Source: Kitagawia praeruptora
Lineage: Eukaryota > Streptophyta > Magnoliopsida > Apiales > Apiaceae
Length of the DNA stretch: 64,000 nucleotides
Reading direction: 5' to 3'
Assembly (NCBI GenBank): GCA_037693485.1
Contig: CM075350.1
Span: forward strand, 64,832,001-64,896,000
A program made the translations under genes and the position numbers. Positions 20,678 to 31,633 of this stretch are shown piece after piece. Position 1 is the stretch's first letter; every line of letters begins with the position of its first letter. Below the pieces are notes generated by a model. The model had not been told where the DNA came from. It did no database searches and saw only the letters and a program-made list of their open reading frames with translations.

Positions 20678-22731
20678 ATGTCCTCTGATTCTACACATTC
20701 TGACCACTTATCTTCAATTCAACCTTCTATGATGCCAATAGGGGAAAGAACTAGGTCTAGGGTTGTTGTTCCAGACATTGATGAACCTGGAAATATCCTT
20801 CTCAAACCTTCGACCTTACCCTCTACAAATCTTCCTACCCCTTCCTTTGTAGATTTGGGGGATGATTGGCCCTCTGACGGTGAGGAAGTGTCTAAGCCTG
20901 ATCATAGTTTGATCCCAGATCCTGATTTTGATAACGAAGTGTCCGTTGAAAGTGAGTTGTATAAGCAAGAAATTGTACCTTTCTGTGAAAAAATGGATTC
21001 TCTTATGACCTTGACTAGGTTAGAGAAATTGTATGAGGAATGTGTTCGTCCATCCTGCTCCATTGTTATCCCTAAACCAGGTGAGAGAGCTCATAAGTTT
21101 GATACCAAGATACCTGATCGAGGTATTCCAAATGTTGTAACCTCTGCTGCCTTCTTCAAAGTTGGTGTATACTTCCCTCTGCATCCTTTCCTGAGAGAGG
21201 TTCTTGACTTCTATGGCTTGGCCCCTCTCCAATTGACACCTAACTCATATAGGTTAGCCATTAGTACCTACATTCTGTACACTAGCATGTTTACAACCCC
21301 ACTATCTGCACATGAATTAGGTTACTTCTTCAGATTGAAGGACACTGGGAAGGGTTCTGGTTGCTTCTATCTGACTGCCTGGCCTAGTCATCAAGGCCAA
21401 TGTATAAAAGGTGTTAAACAGAACTTTGATCAATGGCAAGAGCAGTTCCTTTACTGCTTTGATTGTCCCTCTATCCGCTTTGAATTCAATTGCCGCCCAT
21501 TAATTCCAAAACAGACTATTCTCACTGGAGCTTGCTTAATGAGAGCTAAAGAGGCTTTGAAGCATTCTTCGACCATAAGAGATTGTATGATCCTATTGAC
21601 CCCTGATAATTTATCTGCCCTAGGTTTTATACCCTCAGCTTCTGGTATGAGTTCCCCTGTTGTTGTCCTTTCTTTTCTATTGTTATACATCTGTACTCTT
21701 ACCTGTTTATTCTGTATATAAATCTCTGATACTTTCTTGTATTTTCTTTCGCAGATATGGCTCCAAAAGCCCCATCGTTTATCAAGAGGTCCAAGAACGT
21801 GGATGAGATCTTCAGGACTGAAACTAAGGAGGTTCCGCTGAGTGCAACTCCTATTAATCAAATTCCTGGCACTCCTGCTTCCCAAACTACTCATTCTGGT
21901 TCTTCAAAGAGGAAATTTGCTCAGACAACTCTTGACCTCTCAGCAGCTCCTCAGACTCGCTCGTCAAGGAAAAGCAAAGCAGTGAAAACCGACCCTGATC
22001 AATCCTCCAACTTGTTCAAGGACATGATTGACACCCATGTTCCTACAGAGACGATAGTTGCCTGGAGTAAGATGAATTCTACTGAAGCCATGCACGCCAT
22101 GAGATTTGCTACTGCTCAATCTGCTTTCTTTGCTCTCAGATACTGCGACGAGTTTGCTGTAAAGACCCAATATGACCTTCAACTTCAAGGAGAGATTCGC
22201 AAACTCAAAACAGAGCTAGCTGCTAGTGAGGATAAGGCAAACATTGCCACTGCGGCTGTCAGAAATGCCAAGATTGTGGAGACCTCTTTAAAAGATGAGA
22301 AAATCGAACTTCAAGGTCAGGTCAAGATCCTTAGGGACGAGAAACTGTCGATGTTGGAAAGAAACAATGAACTGGAAGCCCAAGTGGATGCCTTGAATGC
22401 TGCTGCTGAAGTTGTGAAGTCATCCATACTTATCAAGGAGAAGGCCAGATATGATGAAGGCTATGATGAAGGTATTAATGACTACATACATTCCACATGG
22501 GAGAAGATGCCCAATATAGACTGGTCCCTCCTGGGTGAAGACGTAGTAGGGATGATCAAAGATTTTGAGGAGAAAGCTGCTGCTGCAAACTCTGTACCTC
22601 CCGTGAAAACGGTTGAGAGGTCTCCGGGTGCCACTCTTGAGACTGCAGAGATTCCTGCTCCCGACGTTGCTCCAACCACTCTTCCACCTTCCTCAGCCAT
22701 CGAAGAATCTAATAAAGTATCTTCTGCTTAA
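20678..22731 (+). CDS. Antisense accessory gene of element C: PF04195-like domain plus coiled coil
   Basis: Exons 20678-21644 and 21755-22731 with a 110-bp phase-1 intron give 647 residues. Only one residue difference from the A copy was seen (Ala for Val in TSVAFFKVG of exon 1). The PF04195-like segment, basic patch, coiled coil and YDEGYDEG motif are all kept. Promoter, leader intron and splice sites are the same as in A. It converges on the C gag-pol gene. The function is not established. Confidence 0.8.
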
Positions 22732-23474
22732 AGTTTCATAAATTTTTTGAACTTTCCATAACTTTTCTTGAGGTTGCGGGCCCCTCGTAGTGCCTCGCGG
22801 GATGTAATTTAACTTGGTTTCGATGGCCTTCGTGCCTTTAACTTTGGTTTGCCTAGGGTCCTTGTACCCTATAACTCTTTATGTTTCTAATGACTATTAT
22901 CTACTTTTGCTATATCTCTTGCTCTTGCTTGCTCACGCCTAGTTTCTTAACTTGCATCTGTACTTAATACTGCACACCCCTTTTTTTTTAAAACTTCGTA
23001 GAATACTTTATCATCACGCTTCTTAAAAATTAATTAGTGTCCATACTTATACACCCAAGCTTACGTGGGATAACCCGTTGTAAGAAACAGGATGCATCCA
23101 TACTTTCACTTATAATTTTCTCAAAATAACATGTAACTAAATACAGCTTACTTGCAGACTTGGAACCCTTTTTTGTTTATACTTCGAGACATGTATTCAC
23201 CACCGTAATCTGAACTGTAGTTTTCCTTAGAGATTCCTCCCAGATCTAAGCCAGGTTCCCTACAAAATATCTGATCAACTTTGTAAGCCTAAACACGTCT
23301 TTTCCTATGCTTCACTCAACATTGTCAGAGTCGCCTTTTAAACTATAAATCCTTTCTGATAACCTTAGATCCTAAATAATTTGACCAGGTTCCTCGACCC
23401 TTAAACCTGCAAAATAAACATAAAACAAAAGCTAGTTAAAGTTAGTAAAATTTCTTTTGTTTAATTCGGGTCAT

Positions 23475-23636
23475 CTCTTGGAAAGGTTGCCTGCTTGGCT
23501 CCCAATCCTAATCTCTAGGTCCCAACATGCCTCGAGGCCTGTTGGTTCCTTTTTTCTCCTGGAAAGGTAACCTGCTTGGTTCCCAATCCTATTCTCTAGG
23601 TCCCAACATGCCTCGAGGCATGTTGGTTCCTTTTTA
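23475..23636. repeat. 81-bp direct duplication, element C
   Basis: Two units as in A. The second includes the perfect 24-bp palindrome at 23603-23626. Confidence 0.75.
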
Positions 23637-23812
23637 TGCCTCGGGGCGATTCTAGGAACCTGTGTGCCGTTCTGGGAGTCCACACAGATTCCTCTTCTCC
23701 ATGTGTCAGGCTAGACATCTTATGAAGGTAAATGCTAAGGATTTTATCCCTTCTTCCCATGTGCCAAAGGCGGTTCCACATGAGGGAGAGCTTATTAGGC
23801 TTCTCTTTAAGG

Positions 23813-23878
23813 TGCCTTTTGTCAGGACTTTAGATGCCTTTTGTCAGGACTTTAGATGCCTTTTGTCAGGACTTTAAT
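23813..23878. repeat. 22-bp tandem triplication, element C
   Basis: Three head-to-tail TGCCTTTTGTCAGGACTTTA units, as in A. Confidence 0.85.
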
Positions 23879-23921
23879 TCACATGCTCAAGGAACTTGAG
23901 GCTTTTCAATCACATTTGCTC

Positions 23922-24190
23922 AGGAAGCTACCTGAGGCTTTTCTCGATGCCCAGGAAGCTACCTGGGACTTTTCTCGATGCCCAGGAAGCTACCTGGGAC
24001 TTTGCTCAATGCCCAGGAAGCTACCTGGGACTTTGCTCAATGCCCAGGAAGCTACCTGGGACTTTGCTCAATGCCCAGGAAGCTACCTGGGACTTTGCTC
24101 AATGCCCAGGAAGCTACCTGGGACTTTGCTCAATGCCCAGGAAGCTACCTGGGACTTTTTCAATGCTTGCTCGGGAAGCTGCCCAAGGCT
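23922..24190. repeat. 31-bp palindromic minisatellite, element C (eight units plus a degenerate one)
   Basis: Units contain CCCAGG-AAGCTA-CCTGGG. There are eight regular units against six in A, which accounts for the full 62-bp length difference between the elements. Apparent plus-strand ORFs here are repeat artefacts. Confidence 0.9.
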
Positions 24191-24719
24191 TAATACTTCG
24201 CTCAACACAATCGGTCTACAAGCTAATTCTGATCAATCAATCGTAGTCTGCTCATTCTGTCAATTCATACTCATACTTCACACATACTGTCAATGCTACA
24301 GGAACCTGTCAGCTTAGGTAACCTGCAAAATGCAACACAATGCTACAGGAACCTGTTAATCTAGGTAACCTGTTTCAAAAATTTCAAATTGGCATATGAA
24401 ATATCAAATCATAGCATGTGCAATACTGTCTAAGTAGGAATACTACCCCCCAGTTCTTTTGGGTAATGATTATTACGTAAAAGAACTATTAAGGAGCTAT
24501 AGCTGCAAATAATGCACTCAAAATATTCAACGTAGAGCTATACATCGCTCAATACTTGAAAAAATTGTCTTGCAAGTAGGGAGGTTCACATCAAATACCC
24601 CCCGAGTACATGCATAATTAAATACTGGAATCAAAATGCTGGTCAGCTATAACTAATAAGCTGCCTTTATTCTTGGGCTGAAAGAGCCTTACTTTTCCTA
24701 AGAAAAACACATAAAAGAG

Positions 24720-27700
24720 TTACTGATAATACTTCTTGAGATGTTCTGCATTCCAAGCTCTCGGAATGAGGTTCCCATCCATATCCATCAAGTGGTAGGT
24801 TCCTTCCCAAATGGCTGACTTTATCTGGTAAGGCCCTTCCCAATTTGCTCCAAAAGCTCCATGTGCCAGAACTCTGGTATTTGGCATGACTTTTCTCAGA
24901 ACTAGGTCTCCAACTTTAAAAGGTCTTGCCTTCACCTTTTTGTTGTAATGCCTTCGAACTCTCTGTTGATATGCTGCTAACTTCACTTGCGAATCTGCCC
25001 TCAACTCTTCGACCATGTCCAAATACAATCTATGATTGACCTCATTGCTCTCGGGATCAAAATACTTTCTTCTCAAGGAACCTGTTCCAACTTCCACAGG
25101 TACCATAGCTTCACAACCATAAGTGAGGGTAAAAGGAGACTCACCAGTTGTAGTTCTAGGCGTGGTATTATACGACCACAAGACTCCAGGAAGCTCCTCT
25201 GGCCAGCTTCCCTTCTTATCTTCAAGCCTTGTCTTCAAAGTGTGCTTGATAATCTTATTCACTGCTTCAGTCTGTCCATTACTCTGCGGATAATACACTG
25301 CTGAAAATGCTTTTTGGATTCCAAACTGCTCACACAATCCTCTAAGCTCTCTACTATCAAACTGCTTCCCATTGTCAGAAATCAGCTTCTGGGGAATGCC
25401 AAACCTGCATACAATGGCTCGAAACACAAATTCAGTCAATTTTGACGCTGTAATCTTAGCAAGTGGTTCTGCTTCTGCCCACTTTGTAAAGTAATCGACT
25501 GCGACCACTGCGTATTTCACTCCTCCTTTTCCTTTCGGGAGCTCACCAATGAGGTCTATTCCCCAAACAGCGAATGGCCAAGGGCTAACAATCGGTTTGA
25601 TAGGTGCTACCGGTCGACTGTCAAAATTGGCAAACCTCTGACAATTACTGCATGCCTGCACGAACTTTGTAGCATCTGCTTTGATGGTTGGCCAATAATA
25701 TCCTTGTCGAAGGACTTTCATGGCTAAAGAATTACCCCCCGAGTGATTTCCACATACTCCTTCATGAATTTCCTCGAGGATATACTTGCATTGTTCTCCA
25801 GCTACACACTTGAGCAAAGGCTGATTGAATCCTCGTTTATACAGAACTCCATCATAAATTACATACCTGGCTGCCCGATACCTCAGCTTCCTGATATCAC
25901 TTTGATTGGGAGGTAGCTCCCCTTTGTCCAGGTAACGATGTATTGGGGTCATCCAGGAATCTTCAACTGGAAATTCAATGTCCATTACCTCTTCCCTGAA
26001 AACACTTGGTTGCTCCTGGATTTGAAGTGGAATTACCCCCAATAATGTGGATTCTCTCTGTGACCCTAGCTTGGCCAATGCATCCGCTTTGGTATTCTTT
26101 CCTCGAGGTACCTGATCCAGCTTCACCTCTCTGAACCTTGCGATCAACTCCTGGGAATATCTCAAATATAAGTCTGTTCTTGGCCCTCTCGCCTGAAAAC
26201 CACCACGAATCTGCCAAACTACTAACATCGAATCACTAAACACTCTGATATTCTCTACTTTCATCTCCAAAGCCAACTTGAGGCCTGCAATCAATGCCTC
26301 ATATTCTGCATCATTGTTCGTGGCTTTAAAAGCAAAATGAATTGAGCTATAGAGTTGGTGCCCTTTTGGACTAACTAGTTCTATGCCTGCACCTGCTCCA
26401 CCACTGTTAGCAGCTCCATCTACATACAGTGTCCACCAAGGTGCACAGTTGTCATTGTCTGCCTGTCTTTCCTCCACCTCTTTTGGCCCCTCTTGGCCGG
26501 TAACCTCTACATGAGGTGGAAACTCGATTAAGAAATCTGCTAAAGCTTGAGCTTTGATTGCTGTCTTTGGCTTATATTCTATGTCGAACTGTCCTAGCTC
26601 CACAGCCCACTTTAACATTCTTCCAGAAGTTTCTGGCCTATGCATCACTTGCTTAAGTGGATATGAGGTTCTTACTTCAATCTTGTGAGCTTGGAAATAA
26701 GGTCGCAGCTTCCTGGAAGCCAGAATCAATGCGAAAACCAGCTTCTCCATTCCTGTGTACCTCGTTTCTGCATCAAGTAACCTTTTACTAACATAGTAAA
26801 CTGGGCTCTGCTGTCCATTCTCTTCTCGAACCAGAACTGCACTAATGGAATACTCTGACACAGCCAAATAAAGTATCAATGTTTCTCCATCCACAGGTTT
26901 GGCTAACAGTGGGGGGCTCCCCAAATGCTCCTTTAGCTTTCCAAACGCTATCTCATATTCTGCGGTCCACTCGAATTTGTTTCCTTTCTTTATAGCTTTA
27001 AAGAACTCCTGACACTTATCAGTGGACCTCGAAATGAATCTATTCAAAGCTGCAACTCTTCCTGTAAGAGACTGAACCTCTCTCACAGTTCTCGGAGACC
27101 TCATATCAATCAATGCTTTAATCTTGGCTGGGTTGGCTTCAATACCTCTGTGGTTTACCATGAAACCCAGAAACTTTCCTGATTCTACCCCAAACACACA
27201 TTTTTGAGGGTTCAGCTTCATTCTGTACTTCAGCAAGATTCCAAACATTTCTTCTAAGTGCTTCACATGGTCAACAGCTTCCTTAGACTTAACTAGCATA
27301 TCATCCACATATACTTCCATAGTATGGCCAATTTGGTCTTTAAACATCATGTTCACTAACCGTTGGTATGTGGCTCCAGCATTAATCAATCCAAATGGCA
27401 TGCATACGTAGCAATAAAGACCTCTATCCGTAATAAAAGAAGTATGCTCTTGGTCAGGTTCATACATAGGGATTTGATTGTAACCTGAATATGCATCCAT
27501 GAAGCTGAGGAGGGCATGTCCAGTTGTTGCATCCACTAACTGATCAATCCGTGGCAGTGGGAAGCTGTCCTTCGGACATGCTTTGTTGAGATCTGTGAAG
27601 TCCACACAGGTTCTCCATTTTCCATTAGGTTTCTTTACCAAAACAGGATTTGCCAACCATATTGGGTAAAAAGATTCTTTAACTAATCCTGCATCCAACA

Positions 27701-30700
27701 ACCTGTCGACCTCTTCTTTCAATGCCTGAGCTCTTTCTCCACTAACTGGTCTTCGCTTCTGTCTCACTCCTTTCTTTTCTGGATCAATATTCAACTTATA
27801 ACACATGACCCTTGGATCTATCCCTTCCATATCTGCATGACACCAGGCAAACACATCCAGGTTCTTGCCCAAAAAAGTAATGAGAGATTCCTTTAAGGCT
27901 GGATCGAGTTGAGCTCCAATCTTCAACACCTTTATACCATCTTTGTCATTGATCTTCACATCCAAAGTTTCACCAGCTGGTCCAGCCTTAACCATGGTCT
28001 CTGGCATTCGAGGGTCCAAGTCTACCTCCATCTCTGTAGTTGAGTCCTCTTGAGGTTCCTGGACAATAGACGGTTCCTGCACTTCGTGCATGACATTCCT
28101 TCTCTTTGATGCTGGCTGACTGTCTTCATTGCTTCCATTATGTTTCAGTTTTCGGGATTTTTCTTCATCCAATCCTTCTACCATACACACGTCACCATCC
28201 TTGTCCGTAGGGGGTGCACTTTCTATCAGTAAGTATGGGGTATCTGGTCCCCGAAAAACTGGAATCTCAGCATGAGGTTCCTCTTCTATGATCTCTTCAA
28301 TTCTTATAGCTCTACAGGATGCTGACACAAAACCTTCCAAAGGCGAACTGCGCAGGTCGACCGTTATCTTGTCTGGGTTCTTTCCTGGAAAACTATCAGG
28401 AACCTCGTCCATAGGTTCAGGCAATTTAGCAGCTCTAGCAGCATGTTGCAAAGCTTTGGTGTAACACTCTCTAGACTCATACTGACATCCTCGAACTATG
28501 CCAACTCCATTTGGCGTCGGGAACTTCATAGTGAGGTGGTAAATGGAGGTTATTACTCTCATCTCCTTCAAAATGGGTCTTCCCAAAATAGCATTGTAAT
28601 TCATATTCTCTTCTATAACAATGAATTCTGCCAACTGTGTAATGCAACATGGTTTATCACCTAAGGTTACTGGTAAACGAATCTTACCTTTGATAGGAAC
28701 CTGATTATTAGTGAATCCGTACAAAGTATCGTTTGTTGGAGTTAAGTCTTTATCCAGAAAATGCATCTTCTTGAAAGCTGAGTAAGATAGCAAGTTTACA
28801 GAGCTTCCATTATCAACTAGCACTCGATGAACCTCATAAGATCCAATTCCTGCCTCAACAACCAAAGCATCAGTATGGGGATGATGTACCCAGGAAGCAT
28901 CTTCTTCAGTGAAAGTAATATCTGCATCCTCTCCTTCGAACAACTTTGGGGACCTCTGGGACAGATTGTAAATACTGGTCAAAGGACGTTCTTTAGCCTC
29001 ACGGGTATACCTCTCCATGGCATTCCTGCTACTTCCTCCAATATGGGGACCTCCTATAATTGTGCGTATGCACCCAGCCTTAGGTGGTCCCTCCATCACG
29101 ACAGGTTCCTGTGTCTGTGTCTTCTGAGTCTTCTCATCTCTATACTTTTTTCCTTCCTGAGCCACCCATTCACTCAATTGCCCTTGTCTGATTAGAGTTT
29201 CAATTAGATCTCTGAGGTGACGACAATCTGTAGTATTGTGCCCATTATTATCATGGAAGTCACAGTAGGGGCGCTCATTCTTATTTCCTGGGGGACCGGT
29301 TCTGAAAGGCTTCTTAAACCATAAGGACTTCTCATTCACTGCGTAAATATGATCAATCGGAGCCACCAAAGGGGTAAAAGTTTCATAGACGGGTCTCTCA
29401 GGTCTATTGTTGTTATAGGAAGCTGGTGGCGGTACCTGACTCATGACAGGTTTAGTAGGATTCACAGCTTCAGGCTTCACCTGGGATGTGCGACTATCCA
29501 CCTTTTTATTGTCACGACCATTGGGGCTTCTTTGTCTCGACCTCTTGCTTCCACTTTGCCTTACAAAATCTGGATCCTTCCTTAATTCAGCTAGAGACTC
29601 CTCCACCAGTCGAAAGGGTTCTGCCTGGGCATAAAAATCTGCCAACGTCTCTGGTTCTTTCCCTTGCAGTGCTTTCCAAAAATCTGAGCCCCCTTTGACT
29701 CCAGCAATTAAGAAATTCTTTATTGTTTCCTCAGATGCTTTCCTAACTTTAGGAACCTCCGCATTAAACCTCTTGAAATATTCTGTCAGTGTCTCACTAG
29801 GTCTTTGCTTGATATTGGCTAAGGTATTGGTTGGTGGTGCGAATGCAACAGATGCTCTAAATTGAGTGACAAAGAGCTTCCCCATACTTGCCCAAGAATC
29901 AATCGAATCTGCAGGTAACCTTTTGAACCATTGATGGGCTCCGCCCTGTAGAGTTGCAGCCAGTAACCTGCACCTGGTGGCTTCCTTCACTTGATAAACA
30001 TCCATCTCTGTGTCAAAACGACTAAGGTACTCAATGGGGTCAGTAGTCCCATCGAATTTCAACTCATTCGAAGGCCTATAAGACCTAGGCAGAGCCGACT
30101 TTCGAACCTTCTTGGTGAAAGGAGAAGCTGTTATAGGGTTCACAGCAAGATTCTTTTCGTCCTTGAGTTGAGCCAAAATTTTCTTGACATCTTCTGCTGT
30201 CACCTCCCCAACAGCTTCCGCCTTTGTCTTCTTACTCGTCCCTTCTTCCTCTTGCGACTCTGCAGCGCTTGATTCTTCAGTATCCTCATCTGAATCCATG
30301 CTTTCTTCTTCAATTATCTCGACAGATGGGTCTTTATCTTTCTTCTTTTTCTTTGAGGAACCTCCAGTCTTGGTTTTCTTCTTTTTCTTGGACCTTGTAC
30401 GGTCCTTGCTCCCAGTTTTACTCTTCTCAGGATTCTCCATATCTTCATCACCATTATCTTGCTTCGATTCTTCACCATCGTCTGGAACCTCCTCTCCATT
30501 CTCAGATTCTTCAAAATTCAACTGTTTCGGAGTAACCTTCGACTTCTTGCTTTTCTTTGCCTTCTTTTTCTTATTTTTGCTTGAAGCCTGCTCCAAAGTC
30601 GACAAACGTTCTCCCACAGTCTTTAAGATTTCCATCATGGCTGCTTTAGTAACCTTCGGTGCTCTGGGAGGAGATGTGTTCCCCTCATGAATCTGTCGTT

Positions 30701-30737
30701 CAGAACGGGTTGTTTCGCTATCCGAGTTGCCTGACAT
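24720..30737 (-). CDS. gag-pol: Gag-Pol polyprotein, element C (Tat-lineage)
   Basis: A 2005-residue uninterrupted frame starting at the ATG 46 nt after the LTR, with the domain order described for A: Gag, CCHC-like knuckle, protease VDNGSS, RT YVDD, RNase H, archaeal-type RNase H and integrase with DD35E. It keeps PLPRID in RT where A has LLPRID. Its own private changes include HNTTDC in the knuckle, VMCYKLN before RT and ILLKYR after YVDD. No stop or frameshift was found, so of the three copies it is the best candidate for an active protein source, although private changes at conserved-looking sites may weaken it. Confidence 0.95.
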   Translation of the reverse strand: MSGNSDSETTRSERQIHEGNTSPPRAPKVTKAAMMEILKTVGERLSTLEQASSKNKKKKAKKSKKSKVTPKQLNFEESENGEEVPDDGEESKQDNGDEDMENPEKSKTGSKDRTRSKKKKKTKTGGSSKKKKKDKDPSVEIIEEESMDSDEDTEESSAAESQEEEGTSKKTKAEAVGEVTAEDVKKILAQLKDEKNLAVNPITASPFTKKVRKSALPRSYRPSNELKFDGTTDPIEYLSRFDTEMDVYQVKEATRCRLLAATLQGGAHQWFKRLPADSIDSWASMGKLFVTQFRASVAFAPPTNTLANIKQRPSETLTEYFKRFNAEVPKVRKASEETIKNFLIAGVKGGSDFWKALQGKEPETLADFYAQAEPFRLVEESLAELRKDPDFVRQSGSKRSRQRSPNGRDNKKVDSRTSQVKPEAVNPTKPVMSQVPPPASYNNNRPERPVYETFTPLVAPIDHIYAVNEKSLWFKKPFRTGPPGNKNERPYCDFHDNNGHNTTDCRHLRDLIETLIRQGQLSEWVAQEGKKYRDEKTQKTQTQEPVVMEGPPKAGCIRTIIGGPHIGGSSRNAMERYTREAKERPLTSIYNLSQRSPKLFEGEDADITFTEEDASWVHHPHTDALVVEAGIGSYEVHRVLVDNGSSVNLLSYSAFKKMHFLDKDLTPTNDTLYGFTNNQVPIKGKIRLPVTLGDKPCCITQLAEFIVIEENMNYNAILGRPILKEMRVITSIYHLTMKFPTPNGVGIVRGCQYESRECYTKALQHAARAAKLPEPMDEVPDSFPGKNPDKITVDLRSSPLEGFVSASCRAIRIEEIIEEEPHAEIPVFRGPDTPYLLIESAPPTDKDGDVCMVEGLDEEKSRKLKHNGSNEDSQPASKRRNVMHEVQEPSIVQEPQEDSTTEMEVDLDPRMPETMVKAGPAGETLDVKINDKDGIKVLKIGAQLDPALKESLITFLGKNLDVFAWCHADMEGIDPRVMCYKLNIDPEKKGVRQKRRPVSGERAQALKEEVDRLLDAGLVKESFYPIWLANPVLVKKPNGKWRTCVDFTDLNKACPKDSFPLPRIDQLVDATTGHALLSFMDAYSGYNQIPMYEPDQEHTSFITDRGLYCYVCMPFGLINAGATYQRLVNMMFKDQIGHTMEVYVDDMLVKSKEAVDHVKHLEEMFGILLKYRMKLNPQKCVFGVESGKFLGFMVNHRGIEANPAKIKALIDMRSPRTVREVQSLTGRVAALNRFISRSTDKCQEFFKAIKKGNKFEWTAEYEIAFGKLKEHLGSPPLLAKPVDGETLILYLAVSEYSISAVLVREENGQQSPVYYVSKRLLDAETRYTGMEKLVFALILASRKLRPYFQAHKIEVRTSYPLKQVMHRPETSGRMLKWAVELGQFDIEYKPKTAIKAQALADFLIEFPPHVEVTGQEGPKEVEERQADNDNCAPWWTLYVDGAANSGGAGAGIELVSPKGHQLYSSIHFAFKATNNDAEYEALIAGLKLALEMKVENIRVFSDSMLVVWQIRGGFQARGPRTDLYLRYSQELIARFREVKLDQVPRGKNTKADALAKLGSQRESTLLGVIPLQIQEQPSVFREEVMDIEFPVEDSWMTPIHRYLDKGELPPNQSDIRKLRYRAARYVIYDGVLYKRGFNQPLLKCVAGEQCKYILEEIHEGVCGNHSGGNSLAMKVLRQGYYWPTIKADATKFVQACSNCQRFANFDSRPVAPIKPIVSPWPFAVWGIDLIGELPKGKGGVKYAVVAVDYFTKWAEAEPLAKITASKLTEFVFRAIVCRFGIPQKLISDNGKQFDSRELRGLCEQFGIQKAFSAVYYPQSNGQTEAVNKIIKHTLKTRLEDKKGSWPEELPGVLWSYNTTPRTTTGESPFTLTYGCEAMVPVEVGTGSLRRKYFDPESNEVNHRLYLDMVEELRADSQVKLAAYQQRVRRHYNKKVKARPFKVGDLVLRKVMPNTRVLAHGAFGANWEGPYQIKSAIWEGTYHLMDMDGNLIPRAWNAEHLKKYYQ

Positions 30738-30764
30738 CTTTTCCACTCTTAAGATATTAACTAT

Positions 30765-30782
30765 CCCCTCCTTCTAGCGCCA
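30765..30782 (-). promoter_or_regulatory. Primer-binding site, element C
   Basis: TGGCGCTAGAAGGAGGGG one base after the 5' LTR, as in A. Confidence 0.85.
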
Positions 30783-30783
30783 A

Positions 30784-31628
30784 TGTTGATGAGTGGATTT
30801 CGTAATCAACTTATATGAGGTTTACAGGTAGTTGTTTAGGCTAACGATCAACTGTTCTACGAAAAAGGTTTGGGTTGTGTTTGTGGGGGTTGAGCTGAGC
30901 TCGAGGGTATCTCCAATAATCTCAGGTGCCTTTAGAGAAAATTAGAGAACTTAATGCGTCGTACCCTGAGGTGCCTACGTACCCTTGTATTTATAGGGAT
31001 CAAGCTCACGTAGTTCTAATATGATTCTGTCTCTTACTGGAATAGCTGTTGTTCGGTCACCTAGTTCGTGTAGGACTCAGGTTCCTTTAGAGCCTTTCAC
31101 GAACTAGTTTGGCTAAGTAGAGTAGAACTCGAGTTCGTCCCCCACTTGTGATTCTCTCATTGGTTAGAGTTATTCTAGGATCATCTGCGCCCTAGAATCA
31201 TACTCAGATACCAATTCGTTTATCTGTTCTAGATGGCTTCTAGAACTTTCTGTTGGCAACTCGTAGGAACCTGGTGCTCAGGAACCTACATTTCAGGAGC
31301 CTGTTTCTCAGGGACCTCCTTATTTCGGGACATATCACTTAGGGACCTCCCTTTTGGTGTCAATACCTGCACAAATAACAAACTGGTTAGACTGGATAAC
31401 TCTTCATATGCTTTTATCACCTCTATGGCTGTTGCTGTGCTAATTCGAACTCCTCGGCTGGGAGGAACCTGGTCTTCGAGTGCTCAACTCAGCTTCCTGA
31501 CCATTGGGAACCTCCTAATACTCATACTTCCTTATTCATTTCTTCTATTTGATCTTCATAACTCGTACTGGATCAATCTTCTGGCTTAATGGGCCTAAAT
31601 CTAGCCCATGGAGATTTTGGGCACAACA
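30784..31628 (-). repeat. Element C 5' LTR
   Basis: 845 bp. It differs from its own 3' LTR at the CAGATACC site (31205-31212) and shares that A with the 5' LTR of element A. Confidence 0.95.
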
Positions 31629-31633
31629 GTGCC
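31629..31633. repeat. Target-site duplication, right of element C (GTGCC)
   Basis: GTGCC follows the C 5' LTR and matches 18796-18800. Confidence 0.9.

Larger units (their letters stand above)
22732..24719. other. Region between the convergent antisense gene and pol, element C
   Basis: Same contents as 9131-11056 in A. The PPT-like run with hairpin is at 24444-24487. No gene is supported. Confidence 0.7.
18801..31628 (-). mobile_element. Element C: full-length young Tat-lineage Ty3/gypsy retrotransposon (12,828 bp)
   Basis: C has the same architecture and almost the same sequence as A. Its 845-bp LTRs (30784-31628 and 18801-19645) show one mismatch by my reading. It is 62 bp longer than A, exactly two minisatellite monomers, and no other length difference is evident. 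It is inserted in B in the same orientation, 835 bp from A, with its own TSD. Confidence 0.95.

Noticed and set aside
23856..24317. Long plus-strand frames with repeated LPGT and ATWDF motifs over the minisatellites (also about 10255-10654 and 31651-32231)
   Set aside because: A 31-bp repeat read in successive frames gives such proteins automatically. Lengths change with monomer number and there is no start context.
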